From Epiperipatus broadwayi (Eukaryota > Onychophora > Udeonychophora > Euonychophora > Peripatidae): 64,000 nucleotides of DNA. The translations under genes were made by a program, and so were the position numbers. The stretch lies in NCBI GenBank assembly GCA_028023455.1, contig JAQFVV010012535.1, forward strand, positions 62,001-126,000, given 5' to 3'. Shown piece after piece: positions 36,635 to 47,459 of the stretch. Numbering within the stretch: the stretch's first letter is position 1; each line of letters opens with the position of its first letter. The notes under the pieces were generated by a model. That model worked only from the letters and a program-made list of their open reading frames with translations. It was not told the DNA's origin and searched no databases.

Positions 36635-37424
36635 ATAGTGTCTTGATCAATTATCTGTGTTGGTATGCTGTCTGCTGTTACATTGTGATTCAGTTTGATT
36701 TTAAAGTGGAAGCTGTTGCTGTAAACCGGTGTGGGTGTGTCACTTAGGTATATTCATTTCAAGTAGATTGTTTTACCAAATTGTTGCATTATACCTTGGA
36801 AATCTTGAATGTTATATCCAAAGTATGCATTTCTGATGGTTCCAGTGATATAATTCTGTGGATTTTCATCAACAGTTATCAGGGCATAATTTCCTAGGGT
36901 TTTTATCAGATTCTGAAATCTAGTTTTTTGATAGGTATTAAAAAATTCTAAGGCTAAGTATCTCGAGTTGGGGTGCTCTCCAATACTTAAAATAGAATTC
37001 CAAATTCTGTTTTGTGTTATCTCCTCATACAATAATTTTCTTGGGAATTTATATAGGTTTAGCTTTTGTCTGTTGCGGCTATTGCTATCAATTTTTGTGA
37101 GATAAATTTTTTGAATGAATTAAAAAGTTTTATTGGGATCATGCTGTTAAAATCATTGTTAATTATTTGCAACTCTTGTTGTGTCCATATGACTTCTGGA
37201 AGCTCAAGGTTATTACTGCTATCAAGATATAATGCATTAATTTCCGTTTGCTTTATCTTTTTAATTTTTGACTCTGCATTAAGGTTGGATTGTTTTCTAT
37301 ATTTCTTGATTTGTACTGTAATTTAGTAAGATCTGCATATCTTTTTCCTGTGTTTTTTGTGCTTTGTACGTTATTAATGATTTTGGTGCTATTTATAGTG
37401 TTATCTTTTTTTTTCTGACGCCAT
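36635..37424 (-). pseudogene. LINE ORF1 N-terminal half, truncated
   Basis: The ATG at 37,424 opens MASEKK and shifts frame in an A-run. Further shifts follow before a clean block at 37,032-36,754 that aligns with LINE 1 ORF1: SILSIGEHPNSRYLALEFF versus SIQRIGEHPNPRYIAIEFF. After an in-frame TGA the homology resumes (LSDTPTPVYSNSFHFKIKL) and stops at a DQDT motif, just short of where the CCHC knuckle would start. This copy retains the Trp codon that became TAG in LINE 1. Confidence 0.85.
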
Positions 37425-37640
37425 GCTGCTGTTGTAATTGTGAATTTTAATTTCGAATAAGTTTAATTTTTATGCTTACTTTTCTGGTGTAAACTCCCTT
37501 GTGTTAGCTGGAACTATTGGTTTTTTTTTTGGTTCTAGACGTTTTTTTGAACAGGTTTCTGTTTTGTTTTCAGTATTTTCTATATATTTACATTTGGATC
37601 TTGGTTTTATGTGCTGCTTCTGTTGCATAATAGAACCGCA
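36635..37640 (-). mobile_element. Truncated LINE (copy 5), 5' part only
   Basis: Contains a 5' UTR (about 37,640-37,425) and the first half of ORF1. Its 5' end abuts a (ATT)22 tract, and its 3' end is cut at 36,635 where the 411-bp tandem repeat begins. ORF2 and the 3' UTR are missing. Loss of the 3' part is unusual for a LINE, whose copies are normally 5'-truncated, so it must have happened after insertion by deletion or recombination. Confidence 0.8.

Positions 37641-37706
<66 letters not shown>
37641..37706. repeat. (ATT)22 microsatellite
   Basis: A pure 66-bp triplet repeat directly upstream (minus strand) of the 5' end of the truncated LINE. Confidence 0.97.
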
Positions 37707-38160
37707 GGTCATATCTGTACATTCGTGCAACAAAATCCAGAGTTTTAACAAATCATCCCAAGGCTGATCGAAATGAGATTGTTGAGACCCCAAATCCAAT
37801 CTCACATCAGTTATTTTACCAATGCTCAAAGATTTACTATCTTAAAGATGACATATTTGAGGCTATACCAATATTTCTTTAATTCACATGCCTGCAGCAA
37901 CACATCGGTCAAACACGAGATTATGATATAAATTGGCATATTTAACAGTATAGCTATATAGACATACTCAACTAACAGACATCATTAAATTTAGACTGTG
38001 ATTCATAAATATTCAAATAATAACTAATTACTAGTTAATAATTAACTATTGAATAATGAGCAAAAATTTGGACACTAAGCAGAGTTATATTTTAAACAAA
38101 TTTAACAAAAGCCAAAATTTAAGTAATAAAGTAAAATAAAACAATTGAATGACACAAATT
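37707..38160. other. Noncoding sequence
   Basis: No gene or repeat recognised. There is no LINE 3' end motif next to the microsatellite on this side. Confidence 0.4.
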
Positions 38161-38470
38161 TGTTTCACTTGCAGGTGATGATGATTGAATAAGTTACAGG
38201 CTGTTTAATTTACATATTTAGTATTTGGTCTCACTCACAGGTGATGATGATTTATCAAGTTACATTTTCTTTAAATTTACAGATTTAAGATTTTATCTCA
38301 TTCACAGGTGATGATTGAATAAGTTACAGGCTGTTTAATTTACATATTTAGTATTTTGTCTCACTCGCAGGTGGTGATGATTTATCAAATTAAATTTTGT
38401 TTAATTTACAAACTTAGTATTTTGTCTCACTCACAGGTGATGATTTATAATTTACCAAGTTACATTTTTA
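38161..38470. repeat. Satellite-like array of five about 66-bp units
   Basis: TCAC(T)(C/T)(A/G)CAGGTGATGATG-type cores occur at about 38,166, 38,232, 38,299, 38,362 and 38,428 (spacing 63-67). Units 1 and 3 share GAATAAGTTACAGGCTGTTT, while units 2 and 4 share TTATCAA(G/A)TTA(C/A)ATTTT. The array therefore has a two-unit, about 132-bp higher-order period. Every unit carries CAG/GTGATG, which looks like abutting splice sites but recurs with the repeat. Confidence 0.85.
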
Positions 38471-39925
38471 TGAGCTCTATTATTACAGCACTACAGATTT
38501 ATTTCAAGTTTAGCTCATGATTATCTATGCCTTATTTATGCTATGTTTTGTGACCTAGATTTGCTTTACTTAATCCGCAGAAGTGATCATCATTAATCAT
38601 AATTAATATTTTATTTGATCAGTACACAATTCTCTATATAGATTATAAGCTTACAAAACTAGATTCTGTTCAGATCAAAGCTGAAATATAAATTATTAAG
38701 GAGGGATGTAAGACTTCAGATACTAAGGCATATATAAAATATACAATCTGAGTCTGTGCATCTTGGATGTGCTTTTGCTCGCAGGATTCATTATTATATA
38801 ACCGGTTTCTTTCTACCATACCCATTGCTGTGCAAGAGACCTTTTAGTCTGGGTGGTTGAACAGCTGATCAATATATCTGGATGCTTGTGATCCAGTCTT
38901 AAGCAGAGGTAATGAGGTGGCCCTTAAAACCAAAGCCCTTTATGAAAAGAGGGCTGTCCTAACTAAATAGATGGGGTGGCCATTAAAACCAGAAGCCCAT
39001 TCAAGAGATAACATACAGCAATAAGTATATGCACATATGTGCTTCCTAAGAACACATTCGCTCTGCTGACTACATCATATAACAATATTCAGATGCAAAC
39101 ATTAGTTTCCTTCTATAGAACCACCATAAATCAGTTCAAAAATTAGCATTTATAATTATGCTATTAAAGAAATATAATGAATCTAATTTATTAAGTTACC
39201 TATATAGGCATTCAGATATATATAAGGAGGGCTACAGCATATTTTGGGATAATTATAAAATTTAATTCTAGCTTTATGCTGCATTTAGTCACTTCAGCTA
39301 AATATTAATCACATTTTCATTTAATGCAAATCTATTTTTAATCATTTATAATCACTTAATTATATATCTAAACTACGCTTTATTTTACTCATTTCAGAAG
39401 GGAGTTTTGTTTGTGTGTTAATAAACGCAAAATTATCTACATGTGAGAACATCTAATCATTTCTCACTAGTTAACTTAAATACGAATTAACTCCATTCTA
39501 AATAAACACAGCACAAATATATAAACAAATAATTGAAAATAGTATTGGAATAGACTTAAGTAAAAGAAAGCACATAAAATTATAAATAAAATTTTACACA
39601 AGTTAAATTTAAGATTTACCTTTACTGTACTGAGGGAAAAGAAACAAAATTAAGATAGATTCAATATCAAATCAAATCAGGATAAATTAGTTTAACTCGG
39701 CTTGAATCAGATTAAATCAGGAAAGATTTATGATATCACATAATAACATAAAATTTACATTTTAGTTTAAGAATTAATATTTGAAAGTTTAAAGTACATT
39801 AGTTTAAATTATATTGGCCATTTATGGTAATTTTAACTAACTTTGATAAGTTATGAGATTTAGTTTAGATGTTCATTTTAAATTTGCACAAGTGTTACCG
39901 CTTTAAGTTCCTTTCTCGGGCATGG
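38471..39925. other. Noncoding sequence
   Basis: No supported gene. The segment 38,740-39,060 is GC-richer and contains GGTGGCC(C/A)TTAAAACCA repeated at about 38,930 and 38,976. AAGGAGGGATGTAAGACTTC at about 38,700 looks like a polypurine tract followed by an LTR start, but no second LTR was found. Confidence 0.35.
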
Positions 39926-40075
39926 TTATTCATTGTTGATCTTGAGCATTGTCTTGGTGGTATCGGGCTGTTGGTCATCATGTTCCCACATCTTGTAGAC
40001 CACCTTCAGGAGCTTGGAAACCCAATCTTTTTGCCTTACTAGCCCATCGTCTTCAATATTAATAACTTTAGCAAT
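39926..40075 (-). CDS. Exon-like sequence of an unidentified gene (terminal exon candidate)
   Basis: On the minus strand a clean open frame runs to a TAA at 39,926-39,928 through 49 codons of balanced, protein-like composition that includes EDDGLVRQKDWVSKLLKVVY and KMWEHDDQQPDTTKTMLKI. The DNA here is clearly GC-richer than either flank, and the enrichment fades close to the stop. A CCTATAATCAG sequence before 40,075 could be a 3' splice site, though its pyrimidine tract is poor; the frame stays open further upstream to about 40,170. I do not recognise the protein. It does not match the LINE or Gypsy proteins in this window. It could be the last coding exon of a host gene whose earlier exons lie at higher coordinates, or an isolated pseudogene piece. 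Confidence 0.35.
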   Translation of the reverse strand: MAKVINIEDDGLVRQKDWVSKLLKVVYKMWEHDDQQPDTTKTMLKINNE

Positions 40076-40867
40076 CTGATTATAGGAATCTTAATCTTAA
40101 ACTTAATAATCACAAAATGGCTGCAATAAACCTTTATACTGACCTTCCCTCTCTCTCTTTTACTTTAGCCACATGTGTTTTTCTACATTGTGAAAGCTAA
40201 AACCACATTTTTTTTTAGTTAATTAGTTCTTAATTTCAGATCTGTTTTGCTAATTAGTTTGGTATACTCTTGGGAAATCCAGTGGCTCCTGCTGCGTTAT
40301 TGATTTTTTTTACAGGCTTTGGTCAAGTTAATTTCTTCTACCTTATTTTAAAATCTGCTTTTATTTTTAACTTCATAAGTAGGTCAAAATATACCGAGAT
40401 GAATTAATTTTATTAAATTATTTCTTTACGAAAACCAAATCTGAAATCTAGCAAACCTTTATTATATATATGTAACATGTTTAAACATAATTAACTCCAT
40501 ATGCAGAAATATTATAATTTCAAATATTAAATATATTAAATTATTTAAATATAAAAAACTAATAATGTTTACGCCTATAACACTATTTCCTCTCTGCATA
40601 TATATACAAGTCTTTGTTACATTTATATCAAATTTACATTTATTTAGTAAACAGTAATATATATGTGCGCATATAAGTTGATATATTATACATATACATA
40701 CGCTTTCTATATTGTATGCTATAATATATGCACACATACATAACTTTGATTATTACTTTTAAAAATTAGTCTGATATACAAGGATTTGGGTATATGGGTA
40801 TGTAAATAAAAGTACTACTATAGCATATACTAGGTGAAACAGTAGGATAGACAGATCTGACTGTTTC
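40076..40867. other. Noncoding sequence
   Basis: AT-rich; no supported gene. Frames at 40,462-40,737 look like composition artefacts. Confidence 0.4.
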
Positions 40868-41231
40868 ATTATTACTACTACTACTATTACTACTACATTT
40901 TAAAATTGTTTTATTAGCATTATTATTTACATATATGTATTTACATAAAGGTATACATGGTTTGAATTTTATAATTTGATATAACATTTTTTGTTTTCCT
41001 TTCATTTTAAATAATATTAAGTAATTATTACAGTCTGAAATGTGATTTATCATCATTGTTACATGCCATATTATAAGTGCATGTAATTATGATTTGGAAA
41101 TATTCAGTTAATGAATTGCAAATTGTCATTACTTTGTAAGGGATGAATCGATATATTCATGCTGCCAAGAGTAGAATCAAATTTCTTTTTCTTCTATGCT
41201 CATGATTACAGTTATTTATTATTGAGTAGTG

Positions 41232-44200
41232 CTAGAGTTTTAGTAGACTCCAGGTGGCTGACACTATGTCAGCTGGAGCAATGAGCTGGTCCCTAGTTTT
41301 AATTTTTTCTAATTTATTTAGAAACAATGATTCATATTTGCGAGAAGTGGGGTTAAAAACCAAGTGGCATCTCAGGAACCATAATGTAAATAATAGAAAT
41401 ATTGAGATCCTGATTGTTAGGAAAAACCCTTATGAGATGATGTCAATTAAGGTATTGATTGTAATTTTATTGCCATGTAAGATGGTCGTGATGAGTTGCC
41501 TATATTTAGAAAGTGAAGAGCAATCCCTTAGAAAGTGATTCATTGTCTTTTCTTTTTTATTACAGATAGAGCACATAGAGTCACTTTTTGAGAATCTCAT
41601 TTTCCTTGCAAGAAATTCATTTGTGGGTAAAGCTTCTAGGTTGATTTTAATCATAAAATCAAGATATTTAGGCTCAACATGCCAATACTTATATTTAGAA
41701 ATTAGTATTTTATTGTTTATATTGAGAAAGCTGTTAGGCTGTGGTTGAGTATCTATGTTATTAAGAATTTGATGAGCAGTCCAATAATCAATCTTTGCAT
41801 TCAACTCTATATTTGTTGTTTGATTTTTATTCATATGTTGTAAAAGCTGGTTTATGAATTTATTGTTCTTGATAAGTGGGGGAGTATCAGTTGGTTCTAC
41901 TTGTAAATTTGGCTGAAACATAGGAAATTGGTGGCTACTTTTACCAACATATTATGTATTCTTTGGTAATAGAAGGTAGTAATTGAATGCAATGACAAGC
42001 CATTGTATTTTGTATGCTTTTGTAGTTTCTTGATGCTTATTGAGACAGCCTTTTTATTCCAGATCAATTTGCTACATAAGGAGTTGATCTTCCCAATGAA
42101 AGCTTTAGAAAAACCAATGACTGTCCTGTAATAATTGATTTTGGGCAATATCAACATGTTTATGAGTGTAATCTTACTATGTATTGAGAGATATGCCATA
42201 GTAAGAGAATTTATTTTATTTATTGATTCCATTAGTTGGTTTTGAATGGCTAGCTATCTGGCATTGGCTGACAAGTGAAAAGGGATTCCCAGAAAGGGGT
42301 GCAGGAGGGATTTTGCTAGTGAATTATTAGGATTACCTGTAAGGATATTGCATATGGCCATTTTGCTAGTATTGAACTTGAGGAGTAATTGAGTCTCTAT
42401 TCATTTAGAATATCAACTAGCATGGGATACATTTCTTGGAAGGGAGGAAGATTACTATATCATCCATAAATGATATGTGGTTTATAAGGAGGTTAATTTG
42501 AGATAGAATTATAGATGGCAATTTTTTTTCAATTTCCACTAGCAAATGGTTAATGTATGAAATAAATAGCAACACACTGAGTGGTGATCCCTGTGGTATG
42601 GAGCTGTGTGGCACAAAACTGAGGGATGATTTGCCATTCAATGCAATATGGATGGGTCTTATATATAAAAGATTAGCCAGAATGCATCTAAATGATGAAG
42701 GAATGTTGTATTGTTGAAGTACTTTTAACAGTTTATCTATTGGAACTGAATCAAAAGCCGCCTCAATATCTAGCTGAACTGCTATTGGTGCTGCCTTTTT
42801 ATTCACCCTGATTTGCTCAATTATGGCTCTGAAAAGGAAGAGTGCTTCAGGGATGGAGCTTTCCTTTTTTGCAAATTGATATTTGGAGATTTTTTAAAGC
42901 ATAAGAGGTTGTATTTTATCTTTAACTAGGGCTTCAGTTATTTTTATGATCATTGGAGACATGGATATTGGCCTGATGTTGTTTAAGTGTGTAGGATGAT
43001 TAGGTATAGCTGTGGGATGACATGTACTTGGCTTGATAGATGGTTGAGCATCTTTTGGATTATAGGTACAGTGAAGTGATTGAGGTGTTCTAACAGGAAT
43101 TTTGGGATTGCATGTATTTTAGGATGTGCACTGTTAGGATAATTTTTAATTTTGTTTATTATTTCTTCTTTAGTTATATTGTGGTTAACTACTAAATTGT
43201 TAAGTTTGAGATTTCCAATGTTAGCGTAGAGATATGATTGGAGTTTATTCTTAAAATAGTTAAGCAGTGGCACAATCATTCCTCCAGTTATTATTTTTGA
43301 GGTGTAAAGAATTGATGTGTGCGTGAGTTTTTTATTTGTATATCCTAGTGCCCAGCGTGTGTAGTCTCTGGACCAGTTATGAGTATTTTTTAAATTTTTT
43401 TTTACTTTTTTGGTAGCTATGTAATCTTCTAAAACTAGTTGTGTTTGCTTATATTCTTGCTTAAAAAGTAGAATAGAAGGTATTGAGAAAGTATTGTTTG
43501 TGTGCTTTTGATTTTTTGATGTAGCAACTTAAGTTTTTTCATCATATGTGTAGCTGTAGGATTTCTGAATGTATAATGTTTAATAGTGGATGTAATAATG
43601 TTTATGAAACTAAACCATGCTTCTTCTGGCTGCAGAGTGAGTATTTTAATTTTATTAAAATAAATATAAATCTCAGAGAGGATGGCTTTTGGTGCACTGG
43701 ATTTGAGAAGTAATCTAGTGATATTAGTTAGTAATGGAGCTTCAAATACAGACATATTTATTTTAATTGTGGCTGTACGTGCCACATGGTCTGAGAAAAC
43801 AACTAGTATTAAAGATGGCTCTATTAAAAAATGAAGTTCTGGTGAGTAAAATATGAGGTCAATTAATGAGGAATGTTTTCTAGTGTAATATGAGATTGAA
43901 TCTGATGAGAAGAACCCTTCACCACTCATGAGTTTTTTATTTAGTAGGTGAAGATATTTGAATGTGAATTTAGAGTATGGCATGTTAAAGTCACCAATCA
44001 AGACTGTGGGAAAGGGGTTGGTAGCTAGTATTATGTTTATATTAGTGATTGGCTGATGAATAAGACTCGATTGGTTGTATAAGTGCACTAGGATAATATT
44101 AATTGCATAAGCTTTATTATATAAAGTTGTTATGCACATAAACGAATCCAAGTATAGTATGTTTATTGTTTGAAAAGGAGAAGCGTGGTGATTGATAATT

Positions 44201-44413
44201 TGAACTCCTGCAGATGAGGTGTTAGAGTTAGAAAATTTATTAAAACCAAACTTCTGGAAGTAGTGGTCTGGCTTGATTATTGAGTTTACTGATAATTTGG
44301 TTTCAGTGCAAAAAAAGAGATGAGGTTTATATATTGCTATCCAATCGGAAATTGTACAGACTTTTTGGAGAGTTTAACCCTCTGATGTTAACAGCTACAA
44401 GAGAGAAAAGCAT
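41232..44413 (-). pseudogene. LINE 2 ORF2: endonuclease, RT, zinc finger
   Basis: Reads from an ATG at 44,413 (AVNIRGLNS, the endonuclease start) to a TAG at 41,232-41,234 (SATWSLLKL end, matching the LINE 3 C-terminus ATWFLFKI). At least six frameshifts or stops break it. Endonuclease motifs: GDFNMPY, SLIDLIF, SDHVA in 44,151-43,435. RT motifs: LDIEAAFDSVPI, IPQGSPLS and a FMDD catalytic box in 42,806-42,417. The C-terminal finger is intact (CSICNKKEKTMNHFLRDC), unlike the other two copies. The layout is as in LINE 1 but with substantial sequence divergence, so it is a separate subfamily. Confidence 0.9.
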
Positions 44414-45074
44414 ATTGTATGTTTAGTAAGTTGGGTTAGTGGAACAATAAGGATATTTAATGTATGCCAATTGATATACATCTTCAATGTTAATAACTAT
44501 TTTATGTTATACCCCCATTGGTAGAGTGTTTTTGTAGGCCCCAAGAGGCTGGTAATAAACTAAGGACTGGTTATGCTCCATTATATAGCAGAGTAAGGAA
44601 GAGTCCAAATAAATCAAAACAGCTAGCCAATTAACAGACCAACCTTAGAATTTCTGATTCCTTTGAGATTATTATATTTATTATTATTAGGTTATTTGTG
44701 TTGCCACCATTGAGTCACCTTTTGATCCTCTGGAAGCTCTTCTATGTATGTTCACACCTTCTTTGTAGACATTGAGTCGCATGGATTGTTTAGTGCAGTA
44801 AGTATTTTCCATGTTGTCAATGTTTACTGGTGATAAGTTAATAGCTTTCAATTTTTTTTACCAGTGTAGAAACTACACTTTGATCTCTTTTTTTTGGGGG
44901 GGGCTGATGAATCTGGCCTTTTTTGCAGTTTGTAGTTTTATTAGTAGTTATCTTGTGTATTACTTCATTGTTTTTGTTTTTCCTTTTGCTTTTCTTAGCT
45001 AGTTGAAAAGAATTATCACTTTTAGTCTCTGTTGTTATGAAATCAGCAGTTGATTCTACATTGAGGATTCTTGA

Positions 45075-45180
45075 GAACTGTTTTCAAGAATGGATTGTTG
45101 TTTGTGTTATATGTTGATAGAGAGCCTGAACTGGTTTCAAGAATGGATTGTTGGTCTCTGTTATATGTAGGTAGAGTGTG
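45075..45180. repeat. Imperfect 53-bp tandem duplication in LINE 2 ORF1
   Basis: GAACTG(T/G)TTTCAAGAATGG occurs at 45,075 and 45,128 with similar following DNA (tgttatatgt(t/a)g(a/g)tagag). A one-base length difference puts the shared DNA in two reading frames, so the two copies encode different residues. Confidence 0.8.
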
Positions 45181-46445
45181 TGCATTAGTATTTGAAATTA
45201 TTGCTGAGTATGTGTGTATATTTGTCTCTTGCATGGTAGGTTGATTTGTTTGTGAGACAACAAGACTAACTTTATTTATTTGTGGGTAAGTGGATGATGA
45301 ATTTTTTGCATTTGTATTATTTGAGCATGATTGTAGCTTGGTGATTTTGAATCCGCACTTATCACAATATTTATTAGGGCAGTCTTTAATCAAATGCATT
45401 CTGAGTTTGCATTCAAAGCATTGAGGTGGAATGCCCCTAAAAGTTATTACCAGTGGCAAGTCCTTGGTGGCATGAGGAGTAGGAATGTCATAAGGGCTAA
45501 TATCTTTTTTCATTATTAGACGAAATATTGCAGTTTTTGTATATACAGGGATTGCTGATTTTTTGTGGTTTAAATATGTGAAATTTATGATTTTTCCATA
45601 ATTATTCATTAGCGACTGTAAATCCGATTTGTTAAAGTCAACATGACAATTTTTAATTTGACCTTGAAGAACCAGAGGGCAGTTAGTGTCAATATAACAA
45701 ATAATTTTTGTACCCAGAAATTTTATATGTTTTCGAAAGATTTGTTGCTGAGATTTATTGCGAAATTTCAAACAAAGGTATCTATTGTTCAGGTGTGTTA
45801 GGACTTTGTATATGTATGACCATAGATTTTTACTTGTCAACATCTGGTAGAAGTCATCAAGGGGAAAATGGCCTAGCTCACATTTAGTATTAGTAATCAT
45901 TATGATTACGGTTTTGTTGTTTTTAAATTTTTTAAAAGAGTTGAGGAGACTAACTGGGATAGTTTCAGTAAATTTAGCATTGATTTTATCATACATTTCA
46001 GAAGTAATATTTTGAGGTAGTTCTCCTGTAGATTCTTCATCTAAGCAGGAAACTTCCATTTCATCATCAAGGCCCAACACCTCAGCCACTGAATCGATAG
46101 TAGTAGGAACACCAGCGACAGGTGATGAAGGAAACAACCTAACTATTTTGGTGTAAGTATTAATTTTTTCATTAGGTATGTTAATGTAGTTTGAATTTTT
46201 GTGAGAAATGATTATTTTTCCTGTTGTTTTTTGGGGCTTGATTTTGTGTCGTAAGCTGTGGATTATCATTTGCGTTGAACGTGAGCCCTCGTATTTTCGT
46301 ATTTGCTTGAATGGAGTTTATTGCATTACCTAAATTAGAAAAACTACCGGTATCATATCTGCTATAATTTGATGTAGGAAACAACTCATTTTTATTAGGT
46401 TTGTTATTAATTGTCTCTGCTGTTAGATTTGAGTCTATTTCTTTT

Positions 46446-46960
46446 GTTAATAGTGACGGATTATTGAAAATTTGATTTGAATTGCTTAACGCAGAAACAT
46501 TTAGCATGTTGTCTCTAGGCCCTTGCATTTCTGCCTCAGAGTTAATATTAATATTCAAATTTTTTGTGGAATAAGGATCGTCATTAGTAATTAATTTAGA
46601 TGCTTCGGAATAGATTTGGTTATTATAATCTTCATATTGTGATATTTGATTTTTAGTAAGATGGTTTGGAGTTAGATTGGACATAGATTTTCCTATTTGG
46701 CTGTTAGAAGCAATGGATTATTGAAAGTTTGATTTGAGTTGCTTAATGCAGACATGTTTAGCATGTTGTGTCTAGGCCCTCGTATTTCTGCCTCAGAATT
46801 AATATTAATATTCAAATTTTTTGTGCAATAAAGATTGCCATTAGTAATTAATTTAGATGCTTAGGAATAGATTTGGTTAATATAATCTTCAGATTGTGAT
46901 ATTTGATTTTTAGTAAGATGGTTTGGAGTTAGATTGGATATAGATTTTCCTATTTGGACG
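46446..46960. repeat. 257-bp tandem duplication at LINE 2 ORF1 start
   Basis: The blocks ending TTTTCCTATTTGG at 46,700 and 46,957 match along their length (for example aatattaatattcaaatttt and tttagtaagatggtttggag). The duplication shifts the frame (257 is not a multiple of three), and the 5'-most copy has a nonsense codon. Confidence 0.9.
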
Positions 46961-47459
46961 TTAGAAGCAGCCATTTTTAACATAATTGATGGATCATTGT
47001 AATCCATCAAAGAAATTAAATGGAATATTTTAAATAGTATAAGGATTTACTTACCCAGCTGTTTTACAGTGTGTGAGTGATGGGTTTATGAGTTAATATT
47101 GATGTTTTCAGGGTGCAACTTGCAGAAAAAATGACTCAAACAAAGTAGTATAAACGAGCAATGCCAGCCAGTGTTTACCACTTGGACAACATCTTGAACT
47201 ACTACTAACCACTACCACCATGATGATGACGATGACTACATTTCAAAGCAAACTTTAGGCAAAAATTGGTTATATTATATCAGATAATACATTGTATCAA
47301 ACACAATATACTAGGAGACATCTTAAAATACAGAAAAAAAACTTTTCTTTTTCTTAACCATTAGAGTCTTTTGTAATTCCTACAGTTTTAGATATTTCAG
47401 TTCTTATTATAGGTTCATTTCGGCTTTTTGTTTTCCTGAGGTTGTATTTGGTCTATCCA

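Larger units (their letters stand above)
45043..46974 (-). pseudogene. LINE 2 ORF1 with CCHC knuckle and internal duplications
   Basis: The likely original start is the ATG at 46,974 (MAASNVQIGK). A 257-bp tandem duplication follows, and its first copy carries a TAA; the second copy supplies an internal ATG at 46,684. A frameshift near 46,200-46,260 leads to a clean 408-codon stretch (46,269-45,043). It contains the conserved central domain, the knuckle CFECKLRMHLIKDC (45,379-45,420) and a second cysteine pair (CDKC). The Ser/Thr/Asn-rich C-terminus includes another imperfect tandem duplication (about 53 bp, 45,075-45,180). It ends about 630 bases upstream of ORF2, a wider gap than in LINE 1. 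Confidence 0.88.
40868..47198 (-). mobile_element. Long LINE (copy 2) with triplet tail
   Basis: A 6.3-kb two-ORF LINE on the minus strand: 5' UTR (about 47,198-46,975), ORF1, ORF2, a 330-bp 3' UTR ending AATAAAACAATTTTAAAATG, and a (TAG/TAA)n tail at 40,868-40,897. ORF1 contains a 257-bp tandem duplication. Many frameshifts show it is older than LINE 1. Its 5' end follows directly on the triplet tail of LINE 3, so the two form a head-to-tail pair. No TSD was found. Confidence 0.88.

Noticed and set aside
37476-37829. Minus-strand frame with an isoleucine run
   Set aside because: Created by the (AAT)22 tract translated as poly-Ile; the flanks are unrelated to each other.
38161-38470. CRISPR-like or exon array
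   Set aside because: The spaced repeats are a plain tandem satellite: the whole 66-bp unit repeats, not just a core with unique spacers, and the genome is eukaryotic.
38696-38760. Polypurine tract plus LTR start (AAGGAGGGATGTAAGAC)
   Set aside because: No second LTR or element genes nearby in the required orientation.
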